A stretch of 64,000 bases of DNA from Streptomyces sp. V4I2 (GCF_030817655.1 NZ_JAUSZM010000003.1:3038001-3102000), one strand, 5' to 3'; shown: positions 38,800-48,351, numbered from the stretch's first letter. Translations and numbers: made by a program. Notes: generated by a model not told the origin, from the letters alone.

Positions 38800-40173
38800 T
38801 CAGACGGCCGGTACGCAGCGGCCGTCCTCCGTGCGGTACGTCCACTTCGCACCGTCACGGACCAGTTCCTTCACGGCGCCGACGAAACGCTCCACGTGCT
38901 CGTCGGGCGTGCCCGCGCCGAAGCTCACCCGGATTGCGTTGAGGGACTTCTCGCCGGGCGCGGCCTCGGGGGCACCGCACTCGCCCTGGCTGCGGGGGTC
39001 GCTGCCCAGCAGGGTACGGACGAGCGGGTGGGCGCAGAAGAGGCCGTCGCGGACGCCGATGCCGTACTCGGCGGAGAGCGCGGCGGCGAAGTGGGAGCTG
39101 TTCCAGCCCTCGACGACGAAGGAGATCACGCCGACCCGCGGGGCGTCGTCACCGAAGAGGGAGAGGACCCTGACCTCGGGGACCTCGGCGAGACCCGCGC
39201 GGACCGTGTCGATCAGGTGCTGCTCCCGGGCCACCAGCGTGTCGAAGCCGGCCTCGGTGAGGGCCTTGCAGGCGGAGGCGATGGCGTAGACGCCGATGAC
39301 GTTGGGCGAGCCGGCCTCGTGGCGGGCGGCGCTCTCGTGCCACTCCACGTCCACTCCCCCGTCCTGGCGCCGCGTGACCTTGCGGCTGGCGCCGCCGCCC
39401 GCGAGGTACGGCTCGGCCGCGCGCAGCCAGTCGGCACGGCCGGCCAGGACGCCGGAGCCGAAGGGGGCGTACAGCTTGTGCCCGGAGAAGGCGACCCAGT
39501 CGACGTCGAGGTCCTGGACCGACACCGGGTGGTGCGGGGCCAGTTGGGCGGCGTCCAGGACGATCCGGGCGCCGTGCGCGTGCGCGGCGGCGGCCAGCTC
39601 CCGTACGGGCCACAGCTCACCGGTGACGTTCGAGGCGCCGGTCACGCAGACCAGGGCCGGGCCGTGCGGGTCACGGTCGGCGAGGGCGCGCTCCAGGGTC
39701 GCCACCGCCTGGCGCGGGGTGCGCGGGGCGTCGAGGTAGCTGACGCGGGCGTCCTGCCAGGGCAGCAGCGAGGCGTGGTGCTCGGTCTCGAAGACGAAGA
39801 CCTGGCAGTCGGCCGGAAGCGCGGCGGCGAGCAGGTTGAGCGAGTCGGTGGTGGACCGGGTGAAGACCACCTGGTCGTCGGCTCGGCAGTCGAGGAACTC
39901 GGCGACCGTCGTGCGGGCGTTCTCGAAGAGGTCCGTGGACAGCTGGGAGAGGTAGCCGGCGCCCCGGTGGACGCTGCCGTAGTACGGGGCGTAGGCCGCC
40001 ACGTCGTCCCACACGCGCTGCAGCGCCGGCGCGCTGGCCGCGTAGTCGAGCGCGGCGTAGGTGACCTCGCCGCCGGTGACGAGCGGGACGGTGACATCCC
40101 GGCCCAGAACGGGCAGCGCCCCCGAAATGTCACTGCAAAGGGACTGGGCGGCGGCAACGGTGGAGACAGACAT
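38800..40173 (-). CDS. Class V aminotransferase (cysteine desulfurase-like), SAM-IV riboswitch controlled
   Basis: 457 aa PLP enzyme. TGASNVTGELWPV, LDAAQLAPHHPV and the PLP Lys in FSGHKLYAPFG place it in the class V family (CsdA/NifS-related). A C-terminal region contains FCAHPLVRTLLGSDP and the insertion EAAPGEKS. No Fe-S scaffold gene is next to it. The SAM-IV riboswitch upstream suggests a role in sulfur amino-acid metabolism. The ATG at 40173 has GGGAG upstream. Cysteine desulfurase, selenocysteine lyase-like or another C-S lyase activity are all possible. Confidence 0.87.
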   Translation of the reverse strand: MSVSTVAAAQSLCSDISGALPVLGRDVTVPLVTGGEVTYAALDYAASAPALQRVWDDVAAYAPYYGSVHRGAGYLSQLSTDLFENARTTVAEFLDCRADDQVVFTRSTTDSLNLLAAALPADCQVFVFETEHHASLLPWQDARVSYLDAPRTPRQAVATLERALADRDPHGPALVCVTGASNVTGELWPVRELAAAAHAHGARIVLDAAQLAPHHPVSVQDLDVDWVAFSGHKLYAPFGSGVLAGRADWLRAAEPYLAGGGASRKVTRRQDGGVDVEWHESAARHEAGSPNVIGVYAIASACKALTEAGFDTLVAREQHLIDTVRAGLAEVPEVRVLSLFGDDAPRVGVISFVVEGWNSSHFAAALSAEYGIGVRDGLFCAHPLVRTLLGSDPRSQGECGAPEAAPGEKSLNAIRVSFGAGTPDEHVERFVGAVKELVRDGAKWTYRTEDGRCVPAV

Positions 40174-40274
40174 GGCGAACTCCCGTGAGAGGCAGGTGAA
40201 ATCACCGCGCGAGCGGACGTGGCTCAGCGCAGGAGAAGGTGAAAAGGGGTGTGCGGAGGCGGGGCTCTGCGGCC

Positions 40275-40385
40275 CTATCGCATTCGCTTGCTCACGGAAG
40301 GCTCCCTCGACGACCAGGACCCCTGGTACTGCGCTCGTTCAAGAGCCGCGAGGGGTCCGCGCTTGCCGTAGGCCTTGCTGCCCAC
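40275..40385 (-). CDS. Possible 36-aa small ORF directly downstream of the riboswitch
   Basis: A GTG at 40385 opens a 36-codon frame ending TAG at 40275-40277. The product is basic (begins GSKAYGKRG, ends SVSKRMR). Its third-position GC is high, as in real genes here. The start codon directly abuts the riboswitch P1 strand, which would suit ligand control of translation. It matches no family I recognise, and the ribosome binding site is unclear, so it may instead be leader RNA. Confidence 0.35.
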   Translation of the reverse strand: MGSKAYGKRGPLAALERAQYQGSWSSREPSVSKRMR

Positions 40386-40475
40386 GACCTGGTCTTCACC
40401 CGGGGCACCCCGCCACGGACGGAGGGTTGCCGGACAGTCGGCCGGGGCCTCATGACTGTCACTCATGACCTGGTT
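40386..40475 (-). ncRNA. SAM-IV riboswitch
   Basis: Read on the minus strand it has the SAM-IV core in order: GGTCATGAGTGACAG, the CCCCGGCC arm with its loop and CCGGCAACCC, a TGGCGGGGTGCCCCGGGT pseudoknot segment, and GAAGACC closing P1. P1 pairs 40467-40474 with 40387-40394, imperfectly. SAM-IV elements are known from actinomycetes, where S-adenosylmethionine represses sulfur and methionine genes. It lies about 215 bases upstream of the class V aminotransferase start. Confidence 0.88.
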
Positions 40476-40546
40476 CAGAAACCTACGCGAAGTGATCGCG
40501 GTCCCGCAACCCGAGTCCGGATCGCGGGACATCACGACGTGCGGTG

Positions 40547-41611
40547 CTACGCGTTGCTGGCCGCCACCCACCGCTCCAGCGTCCGCTTGGCCGCGCCCGA
40601 GTCGATCGACTCGGCGGCCTTGGCCATGCCGACCCCGAGCTGCTCGGCCAGCGGCGCCCCGGTCGGCTCCAACGCCACCAGCGCCGCCGCCGAGTTCAGC
40701 AGTACGGCGTCCCGCACCGGCCCCGTCTCGCCGTCCAGCAGCCGCCGGGCGACCTCGGCGTTGTACGACGCGTCGGCGCCCCTGAGCGCCTGAACCGGCA
40801 CCAGTTCGAGGCCGACGTCCCGCGGGTCGAAGGCCTCCTCGGCGACCTTGCCGTCGCGCACGACCCACACCCGGGAGGTGGCCGTGGTGGTCAGCTCGTC
40901 GAGGCCGTCGTCGCCGCGGAACACCAGCGCGGAGGAGCCGCGCTCGGCCAGTACGCCGGCGATGAGCCCCGCCATCCGGGTGTCGAAGCAGCCGATCGCC
41001 GAGGCGGTGACCTTGGCGGGGTTGGTCAGCGGCCCGAGGAGGTTGAAGGAGGTCGGGATGCCGAGGTCCCGCCGGACCGCGCCGACGAACCGCATCGAGG
41101 GGTGGAACTTGGCCGCGAAGCAGAAGGTGATCCCGGCCTCCTCCACCACCCGCGCGACCCCCTCGGGCGACAGGTCCAGGTTGATGCCGAGCTTCTCCAG
41201 CACGTCGGACGACCCGCTCGCCGAGGACGAGGCCCGGTTGCCGTGCTTGACGACCTTCGCCCCGGTACCCGCGATCACGATGGCGGACATCGTCGAGATG
41301 TTGACCGTCTTGGCCCGGTCACCGCCCGTACCGACGATGTCGACGGCGGGACCCGGGATGTCCAGCGGCTGCGCGTGCGCGTACATCGCCTCGACGAGAC
41401 CGTTGATCTCCTCGACCGTCTCGCCCTTGGCCCGCAGCGCCACCATGAAGCCCGCGATCTGGGCGTCCGAGGCCTCGCCGCTCATGAAGCGGTCCATCGC
41501 CCAGGCCGTGTCGCCGGCGCTCAGGTCCCGCCCGCCGAGCAGTGCGCTCAGTACCTCGGGCCAGGAACGGTCCGCCGCGGTGTCGCCTCCAGCGGGGGTC
41601 ACAGCGCTCAT
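40547..41611 (-). CDS. trpD: Anthranilate phosphoribosyltransferase
   Basis: 354 aa. Joins anthranilate and PRPP, the second step of Trp synthesis. [16 protein letters not shown] is the PRPP loop, [15 protein letters not shown] and [20 protein letters not shown] the anthranilate channel, and [10 protein letters not shown] the dimer-proximal motif. ATG 41611 follows AGGAGCGG. It is separate from trpEG at 10.7 kb: Trp genes are dispersed, as usual in Streptomyces. Confidence 0.96.
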   Translation of the reverse strand: MSAVTPAGGDTAADRSWPEVLSALLGGRDLSAGDTAWAMDRFMSGEASDAQIAGFMVALRAKGETVEEINGLVEAMYAHAQPLDIPGPAVDIVGTGGDRAKTVNISTMSAIVIAGTGAKVVKHGNRASSSASGSSDVLEKLGINLDLSPEGVARVVEEAGITFCFAAKFHPSMRFVGAVRRDLGIPTSFNLLGPLTNPAKVTASAIGCFDTRMAGLIAGVLAERGSSALVFRGDDGLDELTTTATSRVWVVRDGKVAEEAFDPRDVGLELVPVQALRGADASYNAEVARRLLDGETGPVRDAVLLNSAAALVALEPTGAPLAEQLGVGMAKAAESIDSGAAKRTLERWVAASNA

Positions 41612-41692
41612 AAGCCGCTCCTGGGTGTAGTCCCGTCCGACGGGACGCGAATCTCGACGGGGTCCACCCTATCCAGCGACGGGCACGGCAAA

Positions 41693-41721
41693 GGGCCCCG
41701 TCCGGTCTTCGGACGGGGCCC
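41693..41721 (-). terminator. Terminator of the ctaE-qcrCAB operon
   Basis: A perfect 12-bp GC stem with 5-base loop lies 37 bases downstream of the qcrB stop on the minus strand and is followed by TTTGCC. Confidence 0.85.
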
Positions 41722-41757
41722 CTACTAGAGCTCTACCGCGCGTGGCGAGCGCAGCGA

Positions 41758-43398
41758 TCAGTGGTGGCCGTGGCCGCTCGTGATCTCCTTGTACTCCTCG
41801 ACGGTCGGCTTGGGGATCTGGGCCTCTTCTCCGTAGTACGCCTCGCTCAGCTTGGCGCGCAGCTTCTCGGAGCCCTTCACCTTGCGCTCGACGCCGTTCT
41901 CGTCGACCGTCGGGCCGATCTGGGCCGGCACGTACTGCTCGTGCGCGGTGAGCGTGTGCAGCGCGTCCTGGCTGAGCGGCTCGTGCACCTCGATGAACTC
42001 ACCGTGCGGCAGGCGCTTGATGATGCCCGACTCGCGGCCGTGCAGCACCTTGTCCTTGTCCCGGCGCTGGAGGCCGAGGCAGATCCGCTTGGTGATGACG
42101 AACGCGAGGACCGGGGCGACGAAGAACGCGATCCGCACGAACCAGGTGATGGCGTTGATCGACAGGTGGAAGTGGGTGGCCCAGAGGTCGTTTCCACCAC
42201 CGATCAGCAGCACCATGTACCAGGTGATCCACGCGACACCGAAGGCCGTACGGGTCGGCACGTTGCGCGGGCGGTCCAGGATGTGGTGCTCGCGCTTGTC
42301 GCCGGTGACCCAGGACTCGATGAACGGGTAGACCGCGATCGCGACCAGGACCAGCGGGAAGATCACCAGCGGGATGAACACGCCCAGGACGAGCGTGTGG
42401 CCCCAGAAGTTGATCTCCCAGCCGGGCATGACACGGATCAGGCCCTCCGAGAAGCCCATGTACCAGTCGGGCTGGGCGCCGGTGGACACCTGGTCCGGGC
42501 GGTAGGGGCCCATGGACCAGATCGGGTTGATCGAGGCGATCGCCGAGATGGCCGCGATGACACCGAAGACCAGGAAGAAGAAGCCTCCGGCCTTGGCCAT
42601 GTAGACCGGCAGCAGCGGCATGCCGACGACGTTCTTGTTCGACTTTCCGGGGCCCGCGAACTGGGTGTGCTTGTGGTAGAAGACCAGGATCAGGTGGGCG
42701 ACCACCAGACCGAGCATGATGCCCGGCAGCAACAGCACGTGGATCGAGTAGAAGCGGGCCACGAAGTCGCCGCCCGGGAACTCGCCGCCGAAGAGGAAGA
42801 ACGACAGGTACGTGCCGACGATCGGCACGGACAGGACCGCGCCCTCCATGAAGCGGACACCGGTGCCGGAGAGCAGGTCGTCCGGGAGCGAGTAACCGGT
42901 GAAGCCGGTGAACATGCCCAGGACGAACAGCAGGAAGCCGAACAGCCAGTTGACCTCACGCGGCTTGCGGAACGCACCCGTGAAGAAGACGCGCATCATG
43001 TGCACGAACATGCCGGCGAGGAAGATCAGCGCCGCCCAGTGGTGGATCTGCCGGATCAGCAGGCCACCGCGCACATCGAAGGAGATGTGCATGGTCGAGT
43101 TGAACGCCTCGGACATCAGCTGTCCCTGCAGCGGGACGTAGCTGCCGTGGTACTCCACCTCGTTCATCGACGGGTGGAAGAACAGCGTCAGATACACACC
43201 CGTGAGGATGATGATGATGAAGCTGTAGAGGCAGACCTCACCCAACATGAACGACCAGTGGTCGGGGAAGATCTTGCGCATGTTGGCCTTGGCCAGGGAG
43301 TAGATCCCCAGCCGGCCGTCGGCCCAGTCGGCGACGCGCTCGCCGGCCGGTGCCTTCTCGCGCGAACGCGAGTCCTTGGCGGTGGTCTCAGTGCTCAT
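41758..43398 (-). CDS. qcrB: Cytochrome bc1 complex cytochrome b subunit
   Basis: 546 aa, longer than mitochondrial cytochrome b because of the actinobacterial C-terminal extension. Oxidises menaquinol and passes electrons through two b hemes. HHWAALIFLAGMFVHMMRVFF and IHVLLLPGIMLGLVVAHLILVFYHKH hold the heme His pairs; GFTGYSLPDDLLSGTG and the PEWY-like PDWYMGF mark the quinol site. ATG 43398 overlaps the qcrA stop by 4 nt. The products assemble with cytochrome aa3 into the bcc-aa3 supercomplex. Confidence 0.97.
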   Translation of the reverse strand: MSTETTAKDSRSREKAPAGERVADWADGRLGIYSLAKANMRKIFPDHWSFMLGEVCLYSFIIIILTGVYLTLFFHPSMNEVEYHGSYVPLQGQLMSEAFNSTMHISFDVRGGLLIRQIHHWAALIFLAGMFVHMMRVFFTGAFRKPREVNWLFGFLLFVLGMFTGFTGYSLPDDLLSGTGVRFMEGAVLSVPIVGTYLSFFLFGGEFPGGDFVARFYSIHVLLLPGIMLGLVVAHLILVFYHKHTQFAGPGKSNKNVVGMPLLPVYMAKAGGFFFLVFGVIAAISAIASINPIWSMGPYRPDQVSTGAQPDWYMGFSEGLIRVMPGWEINFWGHTLVLGVFIPLVIFPLVLVAIAVYPFIESWVTGDKREHHILDRPRNVPTRTAFGVAWITWYMVLLIGGGNDLWATHFHLSINAITWFVRIAFFVAPVLAFVITKRICLGLQRRDKDKVLHGRESGIIKRLPHGEFIEVHEPLSQDALHTLTAHEQYVPAQIGPTVDENGVERKVKGSEKLRAKLSEAYYGEEAQIPKPTVEEYKEITSGHGHH

Positions 43399-44468
43399 CC
43401 GCGCTCCCAGAAAGCAGGACCGACGGGCTCGTCGAAGTCGCCGAGCGCCTCGAGGTAGCCCTCGTCGTTCACACCGATGCGCAGCTGCGGCAGGGCGTGA
43501 CCGGCGGGGCCGAAGATCACCCGGGCGCCGTCGGAGAGGTCGAAGGTGGACTGGTGACAGGGGCACAGCACGTGGTGCGTCTGCTGCTCGTACAGCGAGA
43601 TCGGGCAGCCGACGTGGGTGCAGATCTTCGAGTACGCCACGATGCCCTCGTGCGACCACTCGAGTTCGCGCTTGTCCTTGATGTCGTCCGGCTGGATCCG
43701 GACGATCATCAGGGCGGCCTTGGCGATCTCGGTCTGGAACTCGTGGTCGTGCTCCTCCAGGCCCTCGGGCTTGGCGAAGGTCAGCGAGCCGACCGCGACG
43801 TCGGAGGCCCGCAGCGGCTCGTTGGTGTTCATGTTGACGAGCAGCTTGCCCTTGGACCACAGGGTGTGGCGGAGCTTGGTGCCCGGCAGCGGACCGAGGT
43901 CGCGCAGCAGCATGACGCCGGAGAGCGGGAACAGGGCCAGCGCGCCGAACATCGTGTTGCGGATCAGCTTGCGGCGGCCGAGCGCGGACTCCTTGGCGCC
44001 CTGTTTGAAGTCGGCCATGACCTTGGCCTTGACCTCGGGCTCCGCCTCGATCGGGTGCCGCTCGTCGGCGAGCTCCTCGTCGGACATCAGGGTGCGGGCC
44101 CAGTGGACCGCGCCCGCGCCGATCAGGAACAGCGCCGCACCGAGGGTCAGACCCAGGGCGAAGTTCAGCGCGTTGATGTGCCCGATCGGAAAGACGTAGA
44201 TCGTCCTGTCGTGCGGGATCGCCACGTACGAGACGATGAAGCCGACGGTGGCCAGCATCGACAGCACGAACATCATGGCGACCGTACGCTCGGACCGCCT
44301 GGCGGCCCGCTCGTCGATGTCCTGGATGCGGTGCTCGTGGGGCGGCAGTCCGGGGTCGGCGAACGGGTTCTTCTCGTCCGCGACGCCCACCGCGCCGTGC
44401 CCATGGTCATTGTGTCCTGCGGACTGCTCAGCCGGCAGGTTCTCTTCTGGAATGTCTTGGCTACTCAT
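43395..44468 (-). CDS. qcrA: Cytochrome bc1 complex Rieske iron-sulfur subunit
   Basis: 357 aa. Three transmembrane helices (about residues 63-175), an actinobacterial feature, precede the Rieske domain with CTHVGCP and CPCHQSTFD as the 2Fe-2S ligands. The N-terminal 55 residues are charged and rich in His and Glu. Shuttles electrons from quinol to cytochrome c1. ATG 44468, overlapping the qcrC stop by 4 nt. Confidence 0.97.
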   Translation of the reverse strand: MSSQDIPEENLPAEQSAGHNDHGHGAVGVADEKNPFADPGLPPHEHRIQDIDERAARRSERTVAMMFVLSMLATVGFIVSYVAIPHDRTIYVFPIGHINALNFALGLTLGAALFLIGAGAVHWARTLMSDEELADERHPIEAEPEVKAKVMADFKQGAKESALGRRKLIRNTMFGALALFPLSGVMLLRDLGPLPGTKLRHTLWSKGKLLVNMNTNEPLRASDVAVGSLTFAKPEGLEEHDHEFQTEIAKAALMIVRIQPDDIKDKRELEWSHEGIVAYSKICTHVGCPISLYEQQTHHVLCPCHQSTFDLSDGARVIFGPAGHALPQLRIGVNDEGYLEALGDFDEPVGPAFWERG

Positions 44469-45274
44469 GACTTCTTGGCCTTTGCGGTCCGAGCGGCGAC
44501 CCAGACGGCGACCGCGATCAGCGAGCCGAGTCCGAAGATCCAGCCGAACAGGCCCTCGCTGACCGGCCCGAGTCCGCCCAGTTCGAGGCCGCCGGGGCTC
44601 TCGGTGTCCTCGCCGTTGACCGCGTCGAGGTACGCGATGATGTCCTGCTTGTTCTGCTCCGACAGCGTGGTGTCGGGGAAGGAGGGCATGTTCTGCGGGC
44701 CGGTCTGCATGGCCTCGTAGATGTGCTTCGGGGAGACGCCCTCGAGGTCGGGTGCGAACTTGCCGTGCGTGAGCGCGCCGCCCTTGCCGGTGAAGTTGTG
44801 GCACTGCGCGCAGTTGGTGCGGAACAGCTCGCCGCCCTTGGCGATGTCGGCGCCCTCGGGGCCGTACTGCGCCTCGGTCGGGACGTTCGGACCGGCACCC
44901 AGCGAGGAGATGTACGCCGCGAGCTGGTCGATCTCGGCCTGCGAGTAGATGTTCTTCTTCTTCGGGACCTGCGCGCCCGGCTGCTGGGCCGGCATACGGC
45001 CGGTGCCGACCTGGAAGTCGACGGCCGCGGCGCCCACGCCCACGAGGCTCGGACCGTCAGTGGTGCCCTGACCACCGGTGCCGTGGCAGCTGGCGCAGCC
45101 GACGGCGTAGAGCTTCTTGCCCTCGTCGATGGCCAGGGACTGGGCGGTTGTGTCTGCCTTCGCCTCGCTCGTGGGTGCGAGCAGGACGTACAGCCCCCCG
45201 GTGCATGCCAGCGCGAGGAGTAGGACGACGACCGCCGCCAACGGGTGGCGTCGTCGTGCGGAGAGCTTTTTCAC
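44465..45274 (-). CDS. qcrC: Cytochrome bc1 complex diheme cytochrome c subunit
   Basis: 269 aa. An N-terminal signal-anchor, two covalent heme sites (CASCH and CAQCH, each with a later Met ligand: GRMPAQ and QNMPSFP), and a C-terminal transmembrane helix. Actinobacteria have no soluble cytochrome c; the second heme passes electrons straight to the CuA centre of CtaC. The GTG start at 45274 lies 63 bases from ctaE. Confidence 0.97.
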   Translation of the reverse strand: MKKLSARRRHPLAAVVVLLLALACTGGLYVLLAPTSEAKADTTAQSLAIDEGKKLYAVGCASCHGTGGQGTTDGPSLVGVGAAAVDFQVGTGRMPAQQPGAQVPKKKNIYSQAEIDQLAAYISSLGAGPNVPTEAQYGPEGADIAKGGELFRTNCAQCHNFTGKGGALTHGKFAPDLEGVSPKHIYEAMQTGPQNMPSFPDTTLSEQNKQDIIAYLDAVNGEDTESPGGLELGGLGPVSEGLFGWIFGLGSLIAVAVWVAARTAKAKKS

Positions 45275-45337
45275 GGATTACTCCGGTGTCAGGATCTTCT
45301 GCGTCGATGCTTCTGGAAGGTGCGGGAGCGGGCCCGG

Positions 45338-45958
45338 CTACTTGATCAAATAGATCGTGGCGAAGAGGCCGATCCAGACGACATCGACGAAGTGCCAGTA
45401 GTAGGACACGACAATGGCCGCGGTCGCCTGATCGTGGGTGAACCTCTTCGCCGCATAGGTGCGGCCGAGGACGAACAGGAAGGCGATGAGGCCGCCCGTC
45501 ACGTGCAGGCCGTGGAAGCCGGTGGTCAGGTAGAAGACCGAGCCGTACGGGTCGGAGGAGAGCGAGAGCCCGTCCTTCTTGACCAGCTCGGTGTACTCGT
45601 ACACCTGACCGCCGATGAAGATCGCACCCATGGCGAAGGTGACGATGAACCACATCCGGAGCTTCTTCACATCACCGCGCTCGGCGGCGAACACGCCGAG
45701 CTGACAGGTGAGGGAGGAGAGCACCAGGATCGTGGTGTTGGTCGCCGAGAACGGAAGGTTCAGGCTGTGCGCCATCTCCTTCCAGTGGTCGGGACCCGTC
45801 ACCGATCGCAGGGTGAAGTACATCGCGAAGAGGGCCGCGAAGAACATCAGCTCGGAACTCAACCAGATGATGGTTCCGACGCTGGTGAGGTTCGGCCGGT
45901 TGACCGACGGGTGCGCGTGCCCGGTTTCTACTGTCGTTGCTGTCGCCACGACCGACAT
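45338..45958 (-). CDS. ctaE: Cytochrome c oxidase subunit III
   Basis: 206 aa with five transmembrane helices, the short actinobacterial form. [23 protein letters not shown] and the FHGLHVTGG helix (HGxHV) are the recognisable blocks, with the last helix [15 protein letters not shown]. Part of the aa3 oxidase, separated from ctaCDF but heading the qcrCAB operon. The N-terminus has [10 protein letters not shown] before the first helix. Confidence 0.96.
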   Translation of the reverse strand: MSVVATATTVETGHAHPSVNRPNLTSVGTIIWLSSELMFFAALFAMYFTLRSVTGPDHWKEMAHSLNLPFSATNTTILVLSSLTCQLGVFAAERGDVKKLRMWFIVTFAMGAIFIGGQVYEYTELVKKDGLSLSSDPYGSVFYLTTGFHGLHVTGGLIAFLFVLGRTYAAKRFTHDQATAAIVVSYYWHFVDVVWIGLFATIYLIK

Positions 45959-46147
45959 TATGTCGGTCGCTTATCCCGCCCTCACTCCCGGGGGTCCCGT
46001 TCGGAGCGTTCGCTGGGTGTGTACTGCCCGTATGGCCCACCGAAGCGGTGTTCCAACAGGTGTTGACGGGCAGTTCAAGGGAGTAGCATCCGCCGCATCG
46101 GGCTCCGCCCGTCTTGGCCCGTACGACGCTGACGTCACGGAGGAAGC

Positions 46148-46549
46148 ATGCAGCCGACCGCCACGGTGCTGGTCTACAGCGACGACTCCAACACCCGCGA
46201 GCAGGTGCGGTTGGCCACCGGCAGGCGGCCGGCTCCCGACGTACCCGTCGTCGAGTTCCTGGAGTGCGCCACTCCGGCGGCCGTGCTCAAGGAGCTGGAC
46301 AAGGGCGGGATCGATGTCTGCGTCCTGGACGGCGAGGCCGTACCGATGGGGGGCATGGGGATGTGCCGTCAGATCAAGGACGAGGTCTTCAACTGCCCGC
46401 CGGTGCTGCTGCTGATCGGGCGGCCGCAGGACGCGTGGCTGGCCACGTGGAGCCGTGCGGAGGCGGCTGTGACGCTGCCGGTGGATCCGGTGGAGTTCGC
46501 GGCGGCGCTGGCTTCCCTGTTGCGGGAGCGGAAGGCTCTGAGCGCCTAG
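46148..46549 (+). CDS. Orphan receiver-like (CheY-fold) protein
   Basis: 133 aa, single-domain receiver without an output domain. Strand 1 ends YSDDSNT with an acidic pair, and the Asp in VCVLDGEAVPMGGMGMCRQIKDE fits the phospho-acceptor. The conserved Lys is missing (LPVDP) and the switch Thr is Gly (LLIGR), so phosphorylation may be lost or different. Conserved placement between ctaE and the L,D-transpeptidase gene suggests a link with respiration or the envelope. No partner kinase is next to it. Confidence 0.8.
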   Translation: MQPTATVLVYSDDSNTREQVRLATGRRPAPDVPVVEFLECATPAAVLKELDKGGIDVCVLDGEAVPMGGMGMCRQIKDEVFNCPPVLLLIGRPQDAWLATWSRAEAAVTLPVDPVEFAAALASLLRERKALSA

Positions 46550-46559
46550 GAGCGCGGTC

Positions 46560-47822
46560 TCAGACGCTCTGCGGCCGCAGCCTGGCCTGCTCCTGGGGAC
46601 CCGGGCTCTCCGGGTTGCCGGCCAGCAGGGCGCTGCCGCCGCGCCAGTTCTTCCAGGCGAGGTTCCAGTCGCCGAAGCCGTTGCCGAAGCTCTCCATGGT
46701 GTTGCCGTCCGAGTTGACGACCTCGACGAGGTCTCCCTCGCGGACGTTCTTGAAGAACCAGGCGGCGTTGTCGGTGCTCATGCCGGTGCAGCCGTGGCTG
46801 ACGTTGGCGTAGCCCTGGGAACCGACGGACCAGGGGGCGGCGTGGACGTACTCGCCGCTCCAGGTGACGCGGGTGGCGTAGTACACCGGTAGGTCGTACG
46901 ACTCCGCAGAGCCCTCGGCTATGCCGATGCTGGTGCCGCGCATGCGTACGAAGTACTCCTTGCCCAGGACGACCTTGACGCCGTTGCGGGTCTCGAAGCC
47001 GGGCTTGCCGGTGGTGACGGGGATCGTCTTGATCGCCTCGCCGTTCTTGTAGACCGTCATCGAGTGGGACGAGGCGTCGGTCACCGCGATGACCCGGTCG
47101 CCCGTGGTGATCTTCAGCGGTTTAGAGGTGCCGCCCCACAGCCGGTCGCTGATCTTGATGCCGTCCAGGTTGCTACGGACCTGGATGGTGGCCCGGGCGG
47201 GCCAGTACTCCTTGGGGCGGTAATGGAGCTCCTTGTCGTCCACCCAGTGCCAGCCGCCGTCCACGGCGGGCATGGAGTCGACCTTGAGGGCGCGCTCGAC
47301 GACGGCCCGCTGGGCCTTGTCCTTGACGGGTCCGCTCAGCTCGGCCGTGATGGGCTGGCCGACGCCGTACGTGCCCGCCTTGGGCCCGAAGGTCACCTTC
47401 AGGCGCTTCTTGGTGAGGGGCTTGCCGGTGTCGAAGTCGAGGACCCGGCGGCCGGGCGCGCCGTCCTCGTCCTCGGTGCTCACCCGGACCGTGTAGTGGG
47501 CGTTGGCGGCCAGCGGGGTGGTGCTGTGCCAGCGGCCGCCGTCGGCGGAGAGTTCGCCCGCCAGGTACCGTCCCGCCGAGTCCCTGGCCGTGACGTCCGT
47601 GATGCGGCCGTCGCCGTCCTCGGCGGTGATCTCTATGGGCTTGTCCGGGTCGGCCTTCTTGCCCTCTCCGGTGGGGCCGTTGAAGGCGATCTGGTCCGTC
47701 GCGTCGTACGGCGAGGCGGACAGTGGGTGGTCGTCGCTGCCGCAGGCGGTGACGCCCGCGCCGAGGGCGATCACCAGAAACGTGCAGGTGACGACGGTAC
47801 GGGTGCGGGGTTCGTGGTTCAT
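46560..47822 (-). CDS. L,D-transpeptidase lipoprotein (YkuD with Ig-like domains)
   Basis: 420 aa. Lipobox VTACGSD anchors it outside. Two Ig-like domains (about residues 50-250) precede the YkuD catalytic domain with SHGCTGMSTDNAAWFF (nucleophile Cys and His). Forms 3-3 cross-links in peptidoglycan and resembles mycobacterial LdtMt enzymes. ATG start at 47822. It sits between two blocks of cytochrome oxidase genes; a role in respiration is not implied. Confidence 0.95.
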   Translation of the reverse strand: MNHEPRTRTVVTCTFLVIALGAGVTACGSDDHPLSASPYDATDQIAFNGPTGEGKKADPDKPIEITAEDGDGRITDVTARDSAGRYLAGELSADGGRWHSTTPLAANAHYTVRVSTEDEDGAPGRRVLDFDTGKPLTKKRLKVTFGPKAGTYGVGQPITAELSGPVKDKAQRAVVERALKVDSMPAVDGGWHWVDDKELHYRPKEYWPARATIQVRSNLDGIKISDRLWGGTSKPLKITTGDRVIAVTDASSHSMTVYKNGEAIKTIPVTTGKPGFETRNGVKVVLGKEYFVRMRGTSIGIAEGSAESYDLPVYYATRVTWSGEYVHAAPWSVGSQGYANVSHGCTGMSTDNAAWFFKNVREGDLVEVVNSDGNTMESFGNGFGDWNLAWKNWRGGSALLAGNPESPGPQEQARLRPQSV

Positions 47823-47897
47823 GACTTCACGCTAGGGAGCTTCGTCAAGCGCGGCGCGCTGGGTGACTCGTACGAGTGATCAGCATTGCGGCAAAAG

Positions 47898-47937
47898 CAG
47901 GAGCCCGGACGCTCCTGACGGAGTGTCCGGGCTCCTG
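47898..47937 (-). terminator. Terminator of ctaCDF
   Basis: An 18-bp stem (47898-47915 and 47920-47937) with a single G-U-type mismatch and 4-base loop is followed on the minus strand by CTTTTGC. It starts 15 bases after the ctaF stop. Confidence 0.9.
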
Positions 47938-47952
47938 AGAGCTCAGCTCGTG

Positions 47953-48351
47953 CTACTGGGTGCGGTTCTCACCGCGGTAGTACTCGAAGACCCAGCCCCA
48001 CAGGCCGATCAGGATCAGCGGCGCCGAGAAGTACATCAGCCACCAGCCGATCGCGACCGACAGGAAGGCGAGCGCGCCGCCGACCGCGAGGGAGAGCGGC
48101 TGCCAGCTGTGCGGGCTGAAGAACCCGACCTCGCCGGCGTCGTCCGCGACGTCCGCTTCCTTGTTGTCCTGCGCACCCGCGTCGACCCGCCGGGCCGTGA
48201 AGCCCAGGTAGAAGCCGATCATGATGGACAGACCGAACGCCAGGAAGAGGGCCGTGGTGCCGGCCGGCTCCTTCGACCAGTAGCCATAGACGATCGCCAT
48301 GACGAGGATGAAGACGCTCAGCCAGATGAACATCCTGCCCTGGATCTTCAC
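47953..48351 (-). CDS. ctaF: Cytochrome c oxidase subunit IV, actinobacterial type
   Basis: 132 aa with about four transmembrane helices ([64 protein letters not shown]) and the motif [11 protein letters not shown] small stabilising subunit specific to actinobacterial aa3 oxidase. GTG start at 48351 overlaps the ctaD stop by 4 nt. Confidence 0.95.
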   Translation of the reverse strand: MKIQGRMFIWLSVFILVMAIVYGYWSKEPAGTTALFLAFGLSIMIGFYLGFTARRVDAGAQDNKEADVADDAGEVGFFSPHSWQPLSLAVGGALAFLSVAIGWWLMYFSAPLILIGLWGWVFEYYRGENRTQ

